In this document: positions 42,807 through 50,093 of the stretch, one piece after another
Position numbering within the stretch: the stretch's first letter is position 1
Layout of the letters: each line of letters starts with the position of its first letter
Assembly: GCA_009779405.1 (NCBI GenBank)
Contig: WREI01000008.1
Coordinates: forward strand, 1 to 53,722
Direction of reading: 5' to 3'
Source of the DNA: Clostridiales bacterium
GTDB taxonomy: Bacteria > Bacillota > Clostridia > Christensenellales > CAG-138
DNA length: 53,722 bases
Notes under the pieces: generated by a model
Seen by the model: only the letters and a program-made list of their open reading frames with translations
The model's database searches: none
Told to the model about the DNA's origin: nothing
Position numbers and translations under genes: made by a program

Positions 42807-43671
42807 CTAAGGTGCCGCACCCAAATCAATCACCACCAGCTCCGGCCTGTTGAACAGCCGCGGGAGGGGGATGCTCTCCCGCGAGAGACCGCGGCTGACG
42901 ATCATTGTTGTGCTCCCCGCTTGGTATACGCCGCCCGCGTATTGCGGGAAGAAGCCTTCGCCGGGCGAGAAGATGCCGTTCCACAGACCCGGCACGCGCC
43001 ACTGGCCGCCGTGGGCGTGGCCGCTCAGCACGAGGTCGAAGGCGCTATACTCCGCGAAGCGTTCGGGGCGGTGGGACAGGAGTATGGTATAGTTTCCATT
43101 TTCGCATACGCTTTGGAGGGCTTGCAGTTGTTGCCGGAAGCCGGGCCGCGCGGGCATATATAAGTCTACATCCGGGTCGTCCGCGCCGCAGATATGCAGG
43201 GTTTGCTCGCGGATGGTGGTGCTTTCCCATGCGCCCGCCAGTACGGTCACGCCGTATTCGCGCAGGATTTCGAGCATCTCTTCCGATTGTCGGCTCCAGT
43301 ATTCATGGTTGCCCGTTACATAATAGGCCGGATATTTCCCCTGCATGGCCGCCAACAAGGCCATGGCGTTATTCGTTCGGCAGCACATCATCGAAAATAT
43401 CGCCCGCGTATAATAGAATATCCGGTTCCTGCGCGTCAATGGCGCGGATCAAATTTTTGGCATCCTTGCCGTAGTAGCAGGAATGGAGATCGGCGATCAA
43501 CGCCAAGCGCACGGGGCCTTGCAGCTTTTCGCTTTGCAGCACGTATTTTGTCACGGTCAGGCGCGGGTCCAAGGCCGATATGCAGAGCACGAGGACAACG
43601 CAAAGCAGGATTATGCGCGGCATATTCCTTTTGCGCTTTGCGTTGGCTTTCAGGACGGGCAGTGTCTGCAA
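42807..43671 (-). pseudogene. Metallophosphoesterase (YkuE-like) split by a frameshift
   Basis: The first frame (from 43671) has a membrane helix (~18-35), LALIADLHSCYYGKD and LYAGDIFDDVLPNE then TAA. The second frame continues at once with NNAMALLAAMQGKYPAYYVTGNHEYW, LLSHRPE and LSGHAHGGQWR to 42807. All metal-binding motifs (DLH, GD, GNHE, H, GHAH) exist, but in two frames. Removing one base in GAATAAC near 43383 would restore PNDNAMALL. Either the gene is recently broken or this is a sequencing error. Intact, it would be a membrane-bound phosphoesterase of ~288 residues. Confidence 0.8.
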
Positions 43672-43810
43672 AGATCAATACTCCTTTTTTGTATTGTATC
43701 TTTGTGGGTGGGAAAAGGCAAGAGGGGTACAAGGCAGTAGGCAGTAGGGCTATGTATCTTGGCAAAGCAGGGTAAGTTTGGCTCCCGGCAGGGCGCGATT
43801 TATCGCGCCC
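43672..43810. other. Intergenic stretch with a dispersed palindrome
   Basis: Between the metallophosphoesterase and the BclA-like gene lies a palindrome copy at 43791-43817; nothing else is recognised. Confidence 0.5.
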
Positions 43811-43817
43811 CTACGGG
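43791..43817. repeat. Dispersed palindrome, second GCGCGATTTATCGCGC copy
   Basis: Identical over 24 bases to 25180-25203, with CTACGGG at the end. It overlaps the 3' end of the BclA-like gene, whose last codons fall in it. Confidence 0.7.
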
Positions 43818-44347
43818 TTATTGTATTCGGGGTGAACGTACGACTCCGCAATCTTGAACACGGTCAACAGGGCGGCAGCTTCGGGGATGCAGAGTTCCGC
43901 TGCTTTGCTCGGGCGGAGACCGAGGGTGAGTCGGTCGCCCGCTTGCAGGGCAAGGAGGATTGTTTTGGAGACTTGGAAGGTTTTATTGGCTGTTGTTTCT
44001 GTTTCCGTGGCTGAGAGGTCGACGGGGTTGCCGAGGGCGTCTGTGATGGCGAAGCGGAGCTTTTCGCTTGCGCCGCTTGTGCCTGTTATGGAATAGATGG
44101 CGATATATACGCCGCTGCTGTGCAGCACCAGCGCGTCGTCGTCGGGGCTTATATCGTGCACGTTGGATGAGGCATCCAGTGGCAGGGGATACCATATATC
44201 CGCTTCAAATTTTACGCAGAATTCTTCCGCGTTGAAAATGGTGCCGAATGGCGCGGGCAGGGTTTTTTCGGGCTCGGGCATGCGGCAGCGGGGACTTGGG
44301 GAAGCGCAGTCGCAATCCCTGTGATGTATGTGATTACAGCATAACAT
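43811..44347 (-). CDS. BclA C-terminal-like (TNF-fold) surface protein
   Basis: 178 residues from the ATG ten bases after AAGGAGG. The first ~25 residues are Cys/His-rich (MLCCNHIHHRDCDC). The rest looks like the jelly-roll domain found at the C-terminus of BclA and other exosporium proteins (PFGTIFNAEEFCVKFEADIW, VLHSSGVYIAIYSITGT, FQVSKTILLALQAGDRLTLGL). There is no signal peptide, consistent with a spore-coat protein made in the mother cell. It neighbours a DUF1540 gene on the same strand. The family call rests on pattern. Confidence 0.6.
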   Translation of the reverse strand: MLCCNHIHHRDCDCASPSPRCRMPEPEKTLPAPFGTIFNAEEFCVKFEADIWYPLPLDASSNVHDISPDDDALVLHSSGVYIAIYSITGTSGASEKLRFAITDALGNPVDLSATETETTANKTFQVSKTILLALQAGDRLTLGLRPSKAAELCIPEAAALLTVFKIAESYVHPEYNNP

Positions 44348-44432
44348 TAGAATCATTCCTCCTTCGTAGATATGGTGTTGGCCATGTTTCATGTTATGCG
44401 GAAGGTGCGGAAGGAGTGAATGCGCGCAAAAA

Positions 44433-44479
44433 ACGGACGGCCATTGGCCGCCCAGGCACTGTGGTGCCCCTACGGGTTG
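44433..44479. repeat. Dispersed palindrome, GGCCATTGGCC copy with insertion
   Basis: GGACGGCCATTGGCCGCCC as at 25005-25032, then a second small dyad GGCACTGTGGTGCC before CCCTACGGG, as if one palindrome were inserted in another. Confidence 0.6.
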
Positions 44480-44493
44480 CTTATTCCGTTCAA

Positions 44494-44673
44494 TCAGTAA
44501 CCCGAACTGCCGTTCATATAGGAACCGCACTGGCTTTCGCTTTGGTCGTGGTTTTCGCAGCCGATGGTGGGGCGCACCTGAATCTCTCTGAGCTTGCACT
44601 TGCTGCCGCGTGTGTTGAATTTGCAGCTGGTCACGTCGCAGCCTATGCTCTGCTTGCCGTAATGTTCGAACAT
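44494..44673 (-). CDS. DUF1540 small Cys-rich protein
   Basis: 59 residues, ATG 8 bases after AAGGAG. The Cys pattern (SIGCDVTSCKFNT, then SKCKLREIQVRPTIGCENH and SQCGSY) is that of DUF1540 proteins, small Cys-rich proteins common in spore-forming Clostridia. The six Cys suggest metal binding. It lies 150 bp upstream of the BclA-like gene, on the same strand. Confidence 0.75.
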   Translation of the reverse strand: MFEHYGKQSIGCDVTSCKFNTRGSKCKLREIQVRPTIGCENHDQSESQCGSYMNGSSGY

Positions 44674-44735
44674 CTTTTTTCTCCTTGGTTTTTATCGGGC
44701 TTAGTATATGGAAATGTGATGTTTTTATGCGCCGC

Positions 44736-44764
44736 TTGACAAAGGACAGTGCGCCGCATACAAT
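44736..44764 (+). promoter_or_regulatory. Promoter of the DUF362-PPTase pair
   Basis: TTGACA (44736-44741), 17 bases, TACAAT (44759-44764), 30 bp before the ATG. Confidence 0.8.
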
Positions 44765-44793
44765 GAAATTATCATCATACAGGAGCATGAATC

Positions 44794-45894
44794 ATGCCCA
44801 AATCGAAGGTTTATTTCACGAATATGCGCACGGGTGCGCGGGACAATCTGCCCCACAAGCTGAAACGGCTGATGGAGAAGGCGGGCCTGGGGTCTGTGGA
44901 TTTCAACAAGAAATTTGTCGCGATCAAGGTGCATTTCGGCGAGCCGGGCAACTTGGCCTATCTGCGCCCGCAGTATGCCCGCGTCGTCGTCGATTTCGTC
45001 AAGGCGCGGGGCGGCATCCCCTTTTTGACCGACGCGAGCACGCTCTATGTCGGCCGCCGCAAACACGCCTTGGAGCATATCGAGTGCGCGTATTTCAACG
45101 GTTACACGCCATTCACGACGGGCTGCCATATCATCATCGCCGATGGCCTGCGGGGTACGGACGAAGCCTATGTACCCGTAAAGGGCGACTATGTGAAGGA
45201 GGCCAAGATAGGCCGCGCGCTGTATGACGCGGATATCATCATCAGTCTGAGCCACTGCAAGATGCACCTGAGCTCGGGCATAGGCGGCGCGATGAAGAAC
45301 CTTGGCATGGGCGGCGGCTCGCGCGCGGGCAAGATGGAGATGCACAGCGCGGGCAAACCGGATGTGCGTGCTGAAAAGTGCATCGGCTGTGGCGCTTGCG
45401 CCAAGAACTGCGCATTGGACGCGATTACTGTTGCAGATAAAAAGGCGCATATCGACCACGCTGTCTGCGTTGGCTGCGGCCGCTGCATCGGCGTCTGCAA
45501 TTATGACGCCGTCGAGGTCGGCTGGAACGAGAGCGAGAAGGTGATGAACGCAAAGATCGCCGAGTATACGCTGGCGATGCTCCAGGACAAGCCGAATTTC
45601 CATATCAGTATGGCCATCGACATTTCCCCGAACTGCGACTGCTTCGGCCATAACGACGCGCCCGTGGTACCGGATATCGGGATGTTCGCATCCTTCGACC
45701 CCGTGGCCATCGACGCCGCCTGCGCCGACGCCGTGAACGCTTCCCCCATCGCGCGAGGCAGCATCCTGGACGGCGCCCAAACTTATGGCGACCATTTCTC
45801 CACGATACACAAGAAGACCGACTGGCGCGCGCAGATCGCTCACGCCGAAAAGATCGGGCTGGGCAGTGGGGAATATGATCTGATTACCATATAA
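44794..45894 (+). CDS. DUF362 protein with two 4Fe-4S clusters
   Basis: 366 residues, cytoplasmic. The DUF362 domain (FVAIKVHFGEPGNLAYLRP ... SLSHCKMHLSSGIGGAMKNLGMG ... ASFDPVAIDAACAD) is interrupted at ~190-240 by two ferredoxin motifs, CIGCGACAKNC and CVGCGRCIGVC. Such proteins are thought to pass electrons, but no reaction is established. AGGAGC precedes the ATG. The PPTase gene follows after 2 bp, so they form an operon. Confidence 0.9.
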   Translation: MPKSKVYFTNMRTGARDNLPHKLKRLMEKAGLGSVDFNKKFVAIKVHFGEPGNLAYLRPQYARVVVDFVKARGGIPFLTDASTLYVGRRKHALEHIECAYFNGYTPFTTGCHIIIADGLRGTDEAYVPVKGDYVKEAKIGRALYDADIIISLSHCKMHLSSGIGGAMKNLGMGGGSRAGKMEMHSAGKPDVRAEKCIGCGACAKNCALDAITVADKKAHIDHAVCVGCGRCIGVCNYDAVEVGWNESEKVMNAKIAEYTLAMLQDKPNFHISMAIDISPNCDCFGHNDAPVVPDIGMFASFDPVAIDAACADAVNASPIARGSILDGAQTYGDHFSTIHKKTDWRAQIAHAEKIGLGSGEYDLITI

Positions 45895-45896
45895 TT

Positions 45897-46499
45897 ATGG
45901 CACAGGTTTATTACGCGGATATGCGGGAACTGCCGCCAGGGCCGGAGAGCGAGGTCAATCTCCTCTCCGCCGTGCGCCGCGCGCAGTTTTTCATGCTGCG
46001 CAATGAATCTGCCCGCCGCCGCTGTCTGGCCAGCGGCCTGCTGTTGCGCCGCGTCGTCGGGACGGGCGAAGAGAGCTATTCCCCCTTCGGCAAGCCCTTT
46101 ATCCCCGGCGCGCCGCCCTATTCCATCTCCCACTCGGGGCATATCGTCTGCATCGCCGTCGGCGAAACGCCCTTGGGCGTCGATTTGGAGATGCATCGCC
46201 CCGCGAGGGCCAATAAACTTGTCGCACATTGCTTCGCGGCAGGCGAACGCGCGCTGGTGCAGACCGAAAAGGATTTTTTCGACCTTTGGACGGCCAAGGA
46301 AAGCCTGGGCAAGCAATTGGGCGTGGGCATCGCCCGCATTCTGCGCGTGCCGCTCTTGGAGAAGGACGCGGAGGGCCTTATTTGCCCCTCCCTGCCTACT
46401 CTGCGTTTCTATCAGGCAGATTATTTTGAAGGATGCAGCTTTACACTCTGTACCGAGGAGGATTGGGATGGGGTGATACGGCGGGTGAAGTTGAGTTGA
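45897..46499 (+). CDS. 4'-phosphopantetheinyl transferase, Sfp type
   Basis: 200 residues. It moves phosphopantetheine from CoA to the Ser of carrier proteins. Motifs: YSISHSGHIVCIAV, GVDLEMHRPA (Mg-binding D and E) and FDLWTAKESLGKQLG (W-x-x-KE). The length is a little under the Sfp norm (~225). It is encoded 2 bp after the DUF362 gene. No polyketide or peptide synthase lies in the window; the carrier domain at 33.8 kb is the only visible target (inference). Confidence 0.9.
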   Translation: MAQVYYADMRELPPGPESEVNLLSAVRRAQFFMLRNESARRRCLASGLLLRRVVGTGEESYSPFGKPFIPGAPPYSISHSGHIVCIAVGETPLGVDLEMHRPARANKLVAHCFAAGERALVQTEKDFFDLWTAKESLGKQLGVGIARILRVPLLEKDAEGLICPSLPTLRFYQADYFEGCSFTLCTEEDWDGVIRRVKLS

Positions 46500-46523
46500 A
46501 ATCGAATATCGTCGCAATAACAT

Positions 46524-46560
46524 GTAGGGGCAAGTAATTATTTGCCCCTACGATCTTTTT
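46524..46560. terminator. Palindrome/terminator after the PPTase gene
   Basis: GTAGGGGCAA-GTAATTAT-TTGCCCCTAC is a perfect 10-bp stem; CGATCTTTTT follows on the plus strand. It shares the CCCCTAC end with the dispersed palindromes, so a repeat unit here may serve as a terminator. Confidence 0.7.
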
Positions 46561-46568
46561 AGCACAAT

Positions 46569-47771
46569 TTATACGCGTTTGAAGACTATGGCCGTACCCA
46601 TGCCGCCGCCTATGCATAGGGAGGCGAGACCGAGGGTGGCGTTTTGGGCTTGCAGGAGGTGGAGGAGGGTGACGGCTATGCGCGCGCCGGAAGCGCCTAC
46701 GGGGTGGCCGAGGGCGATGGCGCCGCCGTTCAGGTTGGTTTTATTTAGGATTTCTTCCGCCGGGAGACCGTGCTCCTCCGCCAGTTCGTGCACGACGCCG
46801 AGAGATTGGGCGGCGAAGGCTTCGTTGAGTTCGAGGAGGTCCATATCGGCGAGACGGAGATTGGCGTTTTGGAGGGCGTGGCGTATGGCCGGCACGGGGC
46901 CGAGACCCATATAGGCGGGGTCGACGCCGCCCTGCCCCATGCCGATGAGCTCGGCCATTGGAGTGAGATTGTATTTTTCCAACGCCGCTTCCGAGACGAC
47001 CAGGAGGAAAGCTGCGCCGTCGTTGATGCCCGAGGCGTTGCCCGCCGTCACCGTGCCGTCCTTCTTAAACGCGGGACGCAGGGTGGCCAGTTTCTCGGCG
47101 GTGGATTTGCGGTTGGGGTATTCGTCCGTGTCAAATGTGATCGTCTCCCTGCGGGACTGCATCACATAGGGCGTGATTTCGGCGGCGAAGCGCCCGTTGT
47201 CCACGGCGTCGATGGCCTTTTGCTGGGAGTTGTACGCAAAGGCGTCCTGCGCTTCGCGGGTGATGCCGTATTTCTCGGCGATGTTCTCTGCCGTGATGCC
47301 CATGTGATAGTTGTGATAGGCGTCCGTCAGCGCATCGAGCACCATGTGATCCTCTATCTGCTTGGCACCCATTTTGAGACCCTGCCGCGCGCCGGGGAGG
47401 AGATAGGGCGCGAGACTCATGTTTTCCATGCCGCCCGCGATATAGACGTGGCCGACGCCCGCGCGGATCGACGCGGCGGCGTTCATCACGGCCTTCATGC
47501 CGCTGCCGCAGGCGATGTTCAGGCTGTAGGCAGGCACCGAGTCGGGCAGACCCGCGCCAAGTGAAACCTGACGGGCGGGGCTTTGCCCGAGACCCGCGGG
47601 CAGGATATTTCCGACGATGACTTCATCCACGGCCTCGCCAGGGATTTGGGTGCTTGCCAGGATATCGCGCACGACTTCGGCGGCGAACTTCGCCGGGTGG
47701 ACGGCGGACAGTGCGCCATTGAAGCTGCCGATGGCGGTTCGTTTGGCCGCGGTGATGAATACTTTTTGCAT
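46569..47771 (-). CDS. Acetyl-CoA acetyltransferase (thiolase)
   Basis: 400 residues. It condenses two acetyl-CoA to acetoacetyl-CoA, or the reverse, in the cytoplasm. The start [17 protein letters not shown] follows GAGGAGG; an earlier in-frame start is not needed. The acyl-accepting Cys is in [11 protein letters not shown] (~88), the His in [16 protein letters not shown] (~350) and the second Cys in CIGGGMGTA (~380). It stands alone; no hydroxybutyryl-CoA genes are near. Confidence 0.94.
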   Translation of the reverse strand: MQKVFITAAKRTAIGSFNGALSAVHPAKFAAEVVRDILASTQIPGEAVDEVIVGNILPAGLGQSPARQVSLGAGLPDSVPAYSLNIACGSGMKAVMNAAASIRAGVGHVYIAGGMENMSLAPYLLPGARQGLKMGAKQIEDHMVLDALTDAYHNYHMGITAENIAEKYGITREAQDAFAYNSQQKAIDAVDNGRFAAEITPYVMQSRRETITFDTDEYPNRKSTAEKLATLRPAFKKDGTVTAGNASGINDGAAFLLVVSEAALEKYNLTPMAELIGMGQGGVDPAYMGLGPVPAIRHALQNANLRLADMDLLELNEAFAAQSLGVVHELAEEHGLPAEEILNKTNLNGGAIALGHPVGASGARIAVTLLHLLQAQNATLGLASLCIGGGMGTAIVFKRV

Positions 47772-47913
47772 GAGTTCCTCCTCGTTTTTTAGGCAGTGGC
47801 AGTAGGGTTGCATTCCGTGGTTTTATTTTACTATGTTTTCGTTGGCAAAACAAGGGGCAAGTGGGGAGGTTAAATGTGTACAAAATGCATAAATTCAAAA
47901 TCTATGCAAAATT

Positions 47914-47984
47914 ACTGTACAACGCTTGCACCGGGGCTGATTCATGGTATAATAAGAAAAATCTTGTCGAAACGGTTGTACAGT
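47914..47984. promoter_or_regulatory. Promoter of the LdtA-like gene flanked by a long-range inverted repeat
   Basis: TTGCAC (47926-47931), 16 bases, TATAAT (47948-47953). The promoter is bracketed by ACTGTACAAC (47914-47923) and its exact inverse GTTGTACAGT (47975-47984), 61 bp apart, about six helical turns. Each arm contains TGTACA. A repressor binding both arms could loop out the promoter. Confidence 0.55.
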
Positions 47985-47990
47985 GAAAAA

Positions 47991-48935
47991 ATGAAACGTA
48001 CTTGGATATTGCTTGCCATTCTGTTAACGGTTCTCATCTGCGCGGGGGGCTGCAATTTGCCTAACAGCGGCCCCGCAGAAACACCGCAGCCGAGCGCGGA
48101 GCCCGAGCCCTCTATTACCCCGCCGCCCTTTGTGGTGGAATTGCCGTCACCGGAACCGACCGAATTTGCCGCGCCCCTGCCGACCTTACCCGTACCCACG
48201 CCCTCGCCCGTGCCGCAACCGACGGCGATTCCCTTTTCCCACTATGCGCCCACCGTGGGCATGTCCTTTGAAGAGCTGATAGGCAGCTTAGACGATATTG
48301 TAGAAAAGGACGACAAGGGCGTGTTGTGGCCCAAGGGCTATCCGCCCGCCGATACCTATAAGATCATCGTCGACCTCTATTGGCAGGTTGTGATGGTATA
48401 CAGCCAGGATGATAAAGGCGAATTCACCGTGCCAGTGCGCTATATGCTCTGCAGTACGGGCAGCGCGCGCGTGGGCGCCGAGACACGCACGGGCGTTTTC
48501 AAAATGCTGAAGGTGCGCGCACGCTTTGGGGAGTTTATGAACGGCTACGCCGCGCAATATTGGAGTCTCATCTACAGCCGTACCTATTTCCATTCCATAC
48601 TCTATACCAGGCGTGACCTGTCCACCTACGATGTGAAGGAATACAATAAGTTGGGAACCAAGGCTTCCCATGCCTGCATACGCCTGCCCGTACCCGACGC
48701 GCGCTGGATTTGGTATAACATCTCCTATGATACGGTTTGCGAGATACGCAAGGGCAGCAAGAACGATGCGCAGACCGAGTGGATACGCAGTCAGCTTATA
48801 TTGGCGATACCGCCCGTGGATCGCATCTCCAATCTGGCGGGTACCGCGCCTTGGACGGACAATTGGCGCATCGAGGACGTGGATACGACCGTACCGTTTA
48901 TCAATGAAGCGCAGCCAAAGCCGCCGAGCAGTTAG
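47991..48935 (+). CDS. Lipoprotein L,D-transpeptidase (YkuD)
   Basis: 314 residues. Signal with lipobox ICAGGC (Cys ~21), then a Pro-rich wall-spanning spacer (~25-85). The YkuD domain (~120-270) has YKIIVDLYWQVVMVYS, RTGVFKM, FHSILYT and the catalytic box KASHACIRLPVPDARWIW (Cys; Gly of SHGC is Ala). It forms L,D cross-links in peptidoglycan or attaches proteins. The start at 47991 has no clear ribosome site. Its stop overlaps the amidase stop. Confidence 0.88.
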   Translation: MKRTWILLAILLTVLICAGGCNLPNSGPAETPQPSAEPEPSITPPPFVVELPSPEPTEFAAPLPTLPVPTPSPVPQPTAIPFSHYAPTVGMSFEELIGSLDDIVEKDDKGVLWPKGYPPADTYKIIVDLYWQVVMVYSQDDKGEFTVPVRYMLCSTGSARVGAETRTGVFKMLKVRARFGEFMNGYAAQYWSLIYSRTYFHSILYTRRDLSTYDVKEYNKLGTKASHACIRLPVPDARWIWYNISYDTVCEIRKGSKNDAQTEWIRSQLILAIPPVDRISNLAGTAPWTDNWRIEDVDTTVPFINEAQPKPPSS

Positions 48936-49885
48936 GGGTTGTAAAATTCCAATACGGCCAACAGGACGCCTTGCGCGAATTTTCGGGAGAAGGCGGGATC
49001 CGTCATGATTCGGTGATCGCCCCAGTTTGTATGGAAGCCCACTTCTATCAGCGCGGCGGGTACGTTCAATTCACGTATCATAAAGTAATCGTTCACCGCG
49101 TTTTTTCCTGTGTTTGACAGACCGGTCTGCGTGCTGACATATTGCAGCAGCAGGTTTGCCAAGCGCGCGTTTTCCTTTTCCCGATAGCTGCTGTAGTAAT
49201 TTTTATTGAATTTGTTATCCATATAATATGTAACCGTGCCGTTGGTTTGCGTGGGACTGGCCGTTGTGGCGTTCGTATGGATGGAGATGAAGATCAAATC
49301 CTTCACCTTGCGGGAATGGTCGAATATGCGCTTCATGTCCGGGTGGGCCTTGCGCTTCAAAGTGTTGTCATAGGGTGTATCAAAATAGAGCTCCGCGCCG
49401 GGGCCGTTGTTGTCGGTCACCGGGTCGTATTCATCAATGATGCCGCGCAGGATATTCGTCAGATATTCGAGCTCCGCAAGCAGCTCGGCGGGCGGGTTTA
49501 CCGTTTGCGCCCGCAGAAATTGCAACGCGATGGTATTCATCATGCACATGCGGGCATAGCTGCCGACCATAGCTCTGGTTTCGCGCGTCAAAATCACGGT
49601 GGCGCCCTGTTCCTCCAAGAGACGCTTGGTCTCCTCGGCCAAGGCCAGCACGCGGTTCGCTTCAATATACTGCGCCGCGCCGGGCCAGCTGTAACTGCCG
49701 CCGTAATATACCTCGCGGCTATCATTGTAGCCGTGTCCGGCGTCGATTACGACGGTTTTTCCCGCGAGTGGCGCGGGCGTTTCGGTCTGCGTCTCGGTCG
49801 GCGTTGGGGTATCCGCGAGGGCTCTGCCGCCGATGCGCGCTGCCAGGAGCAGTGCGAGAACGAATATAGTAAAGAACTTTTTCAT
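48932..49885 (-). CDS. N-acetylmuramoyl-L-alanine amidase (Amidase_3)
   Basis: 317 residues with a signal peptide (~1-24) and a Thr/Pro/Glu-rich linker (~26-40). The catalytic domain has zinc ligands in VIDAGHGYND, the Glu in IEANRVL and SIHTNA, with the catalytic Glu in ALIEVGFHTN. An insertion of ~75 residues (~110-185, with QFLRAQTVNPPAELLAELE) lies between the second and third ligands and is longer than usual. It cuts the amide between MurNAc and the peptide stem. Confidence 0.92.
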   Translation of the reverse strand: MKKFFTIFVLALLLAARIGGRALADTPTPTETQTETPAPLAGKTVVIDAGHGYNDSREVYYGGSYSWPGAAQYIEANRVLALAEETKRLLEEQGATVILTRETRAMVGSYARMCMMNTIALQFLRAQTVNPPAELLAELEYLTNILRGIIDEYDPVTDNNGPGAELYFDTPYDNTLKRKAHPDMKRIFDHSRKVKDLIFISIHTNATTASPTQTNGTVTYYMDNKFNKNYYSSYREKENARLANLLLQYVSTQTGLSNTGKNAVNDYFMIRELNVPAALIEVGFHTNWGDHRIMTDPAFSRKFAQGVLLAVLEFYNP

Positions 49886-50093
49886 GGCAAGCGCATATTA
49901 ACACGAGTTATTAGATTTATGCAAATAATTGTGCAATTAGTTTGCTATTTCTTTACGTTTGATGTCTATACTGCATTACTGTTATTGGAGGATTCAAAAC
50001 TGCTGTTCGGGACAATTTTGCGTTTCGCGGGGCGCAATCATGCTATTTTAGGCTTGCAAAATTCTCAAAAGGAAAGATGGCAGGAAATACAAA

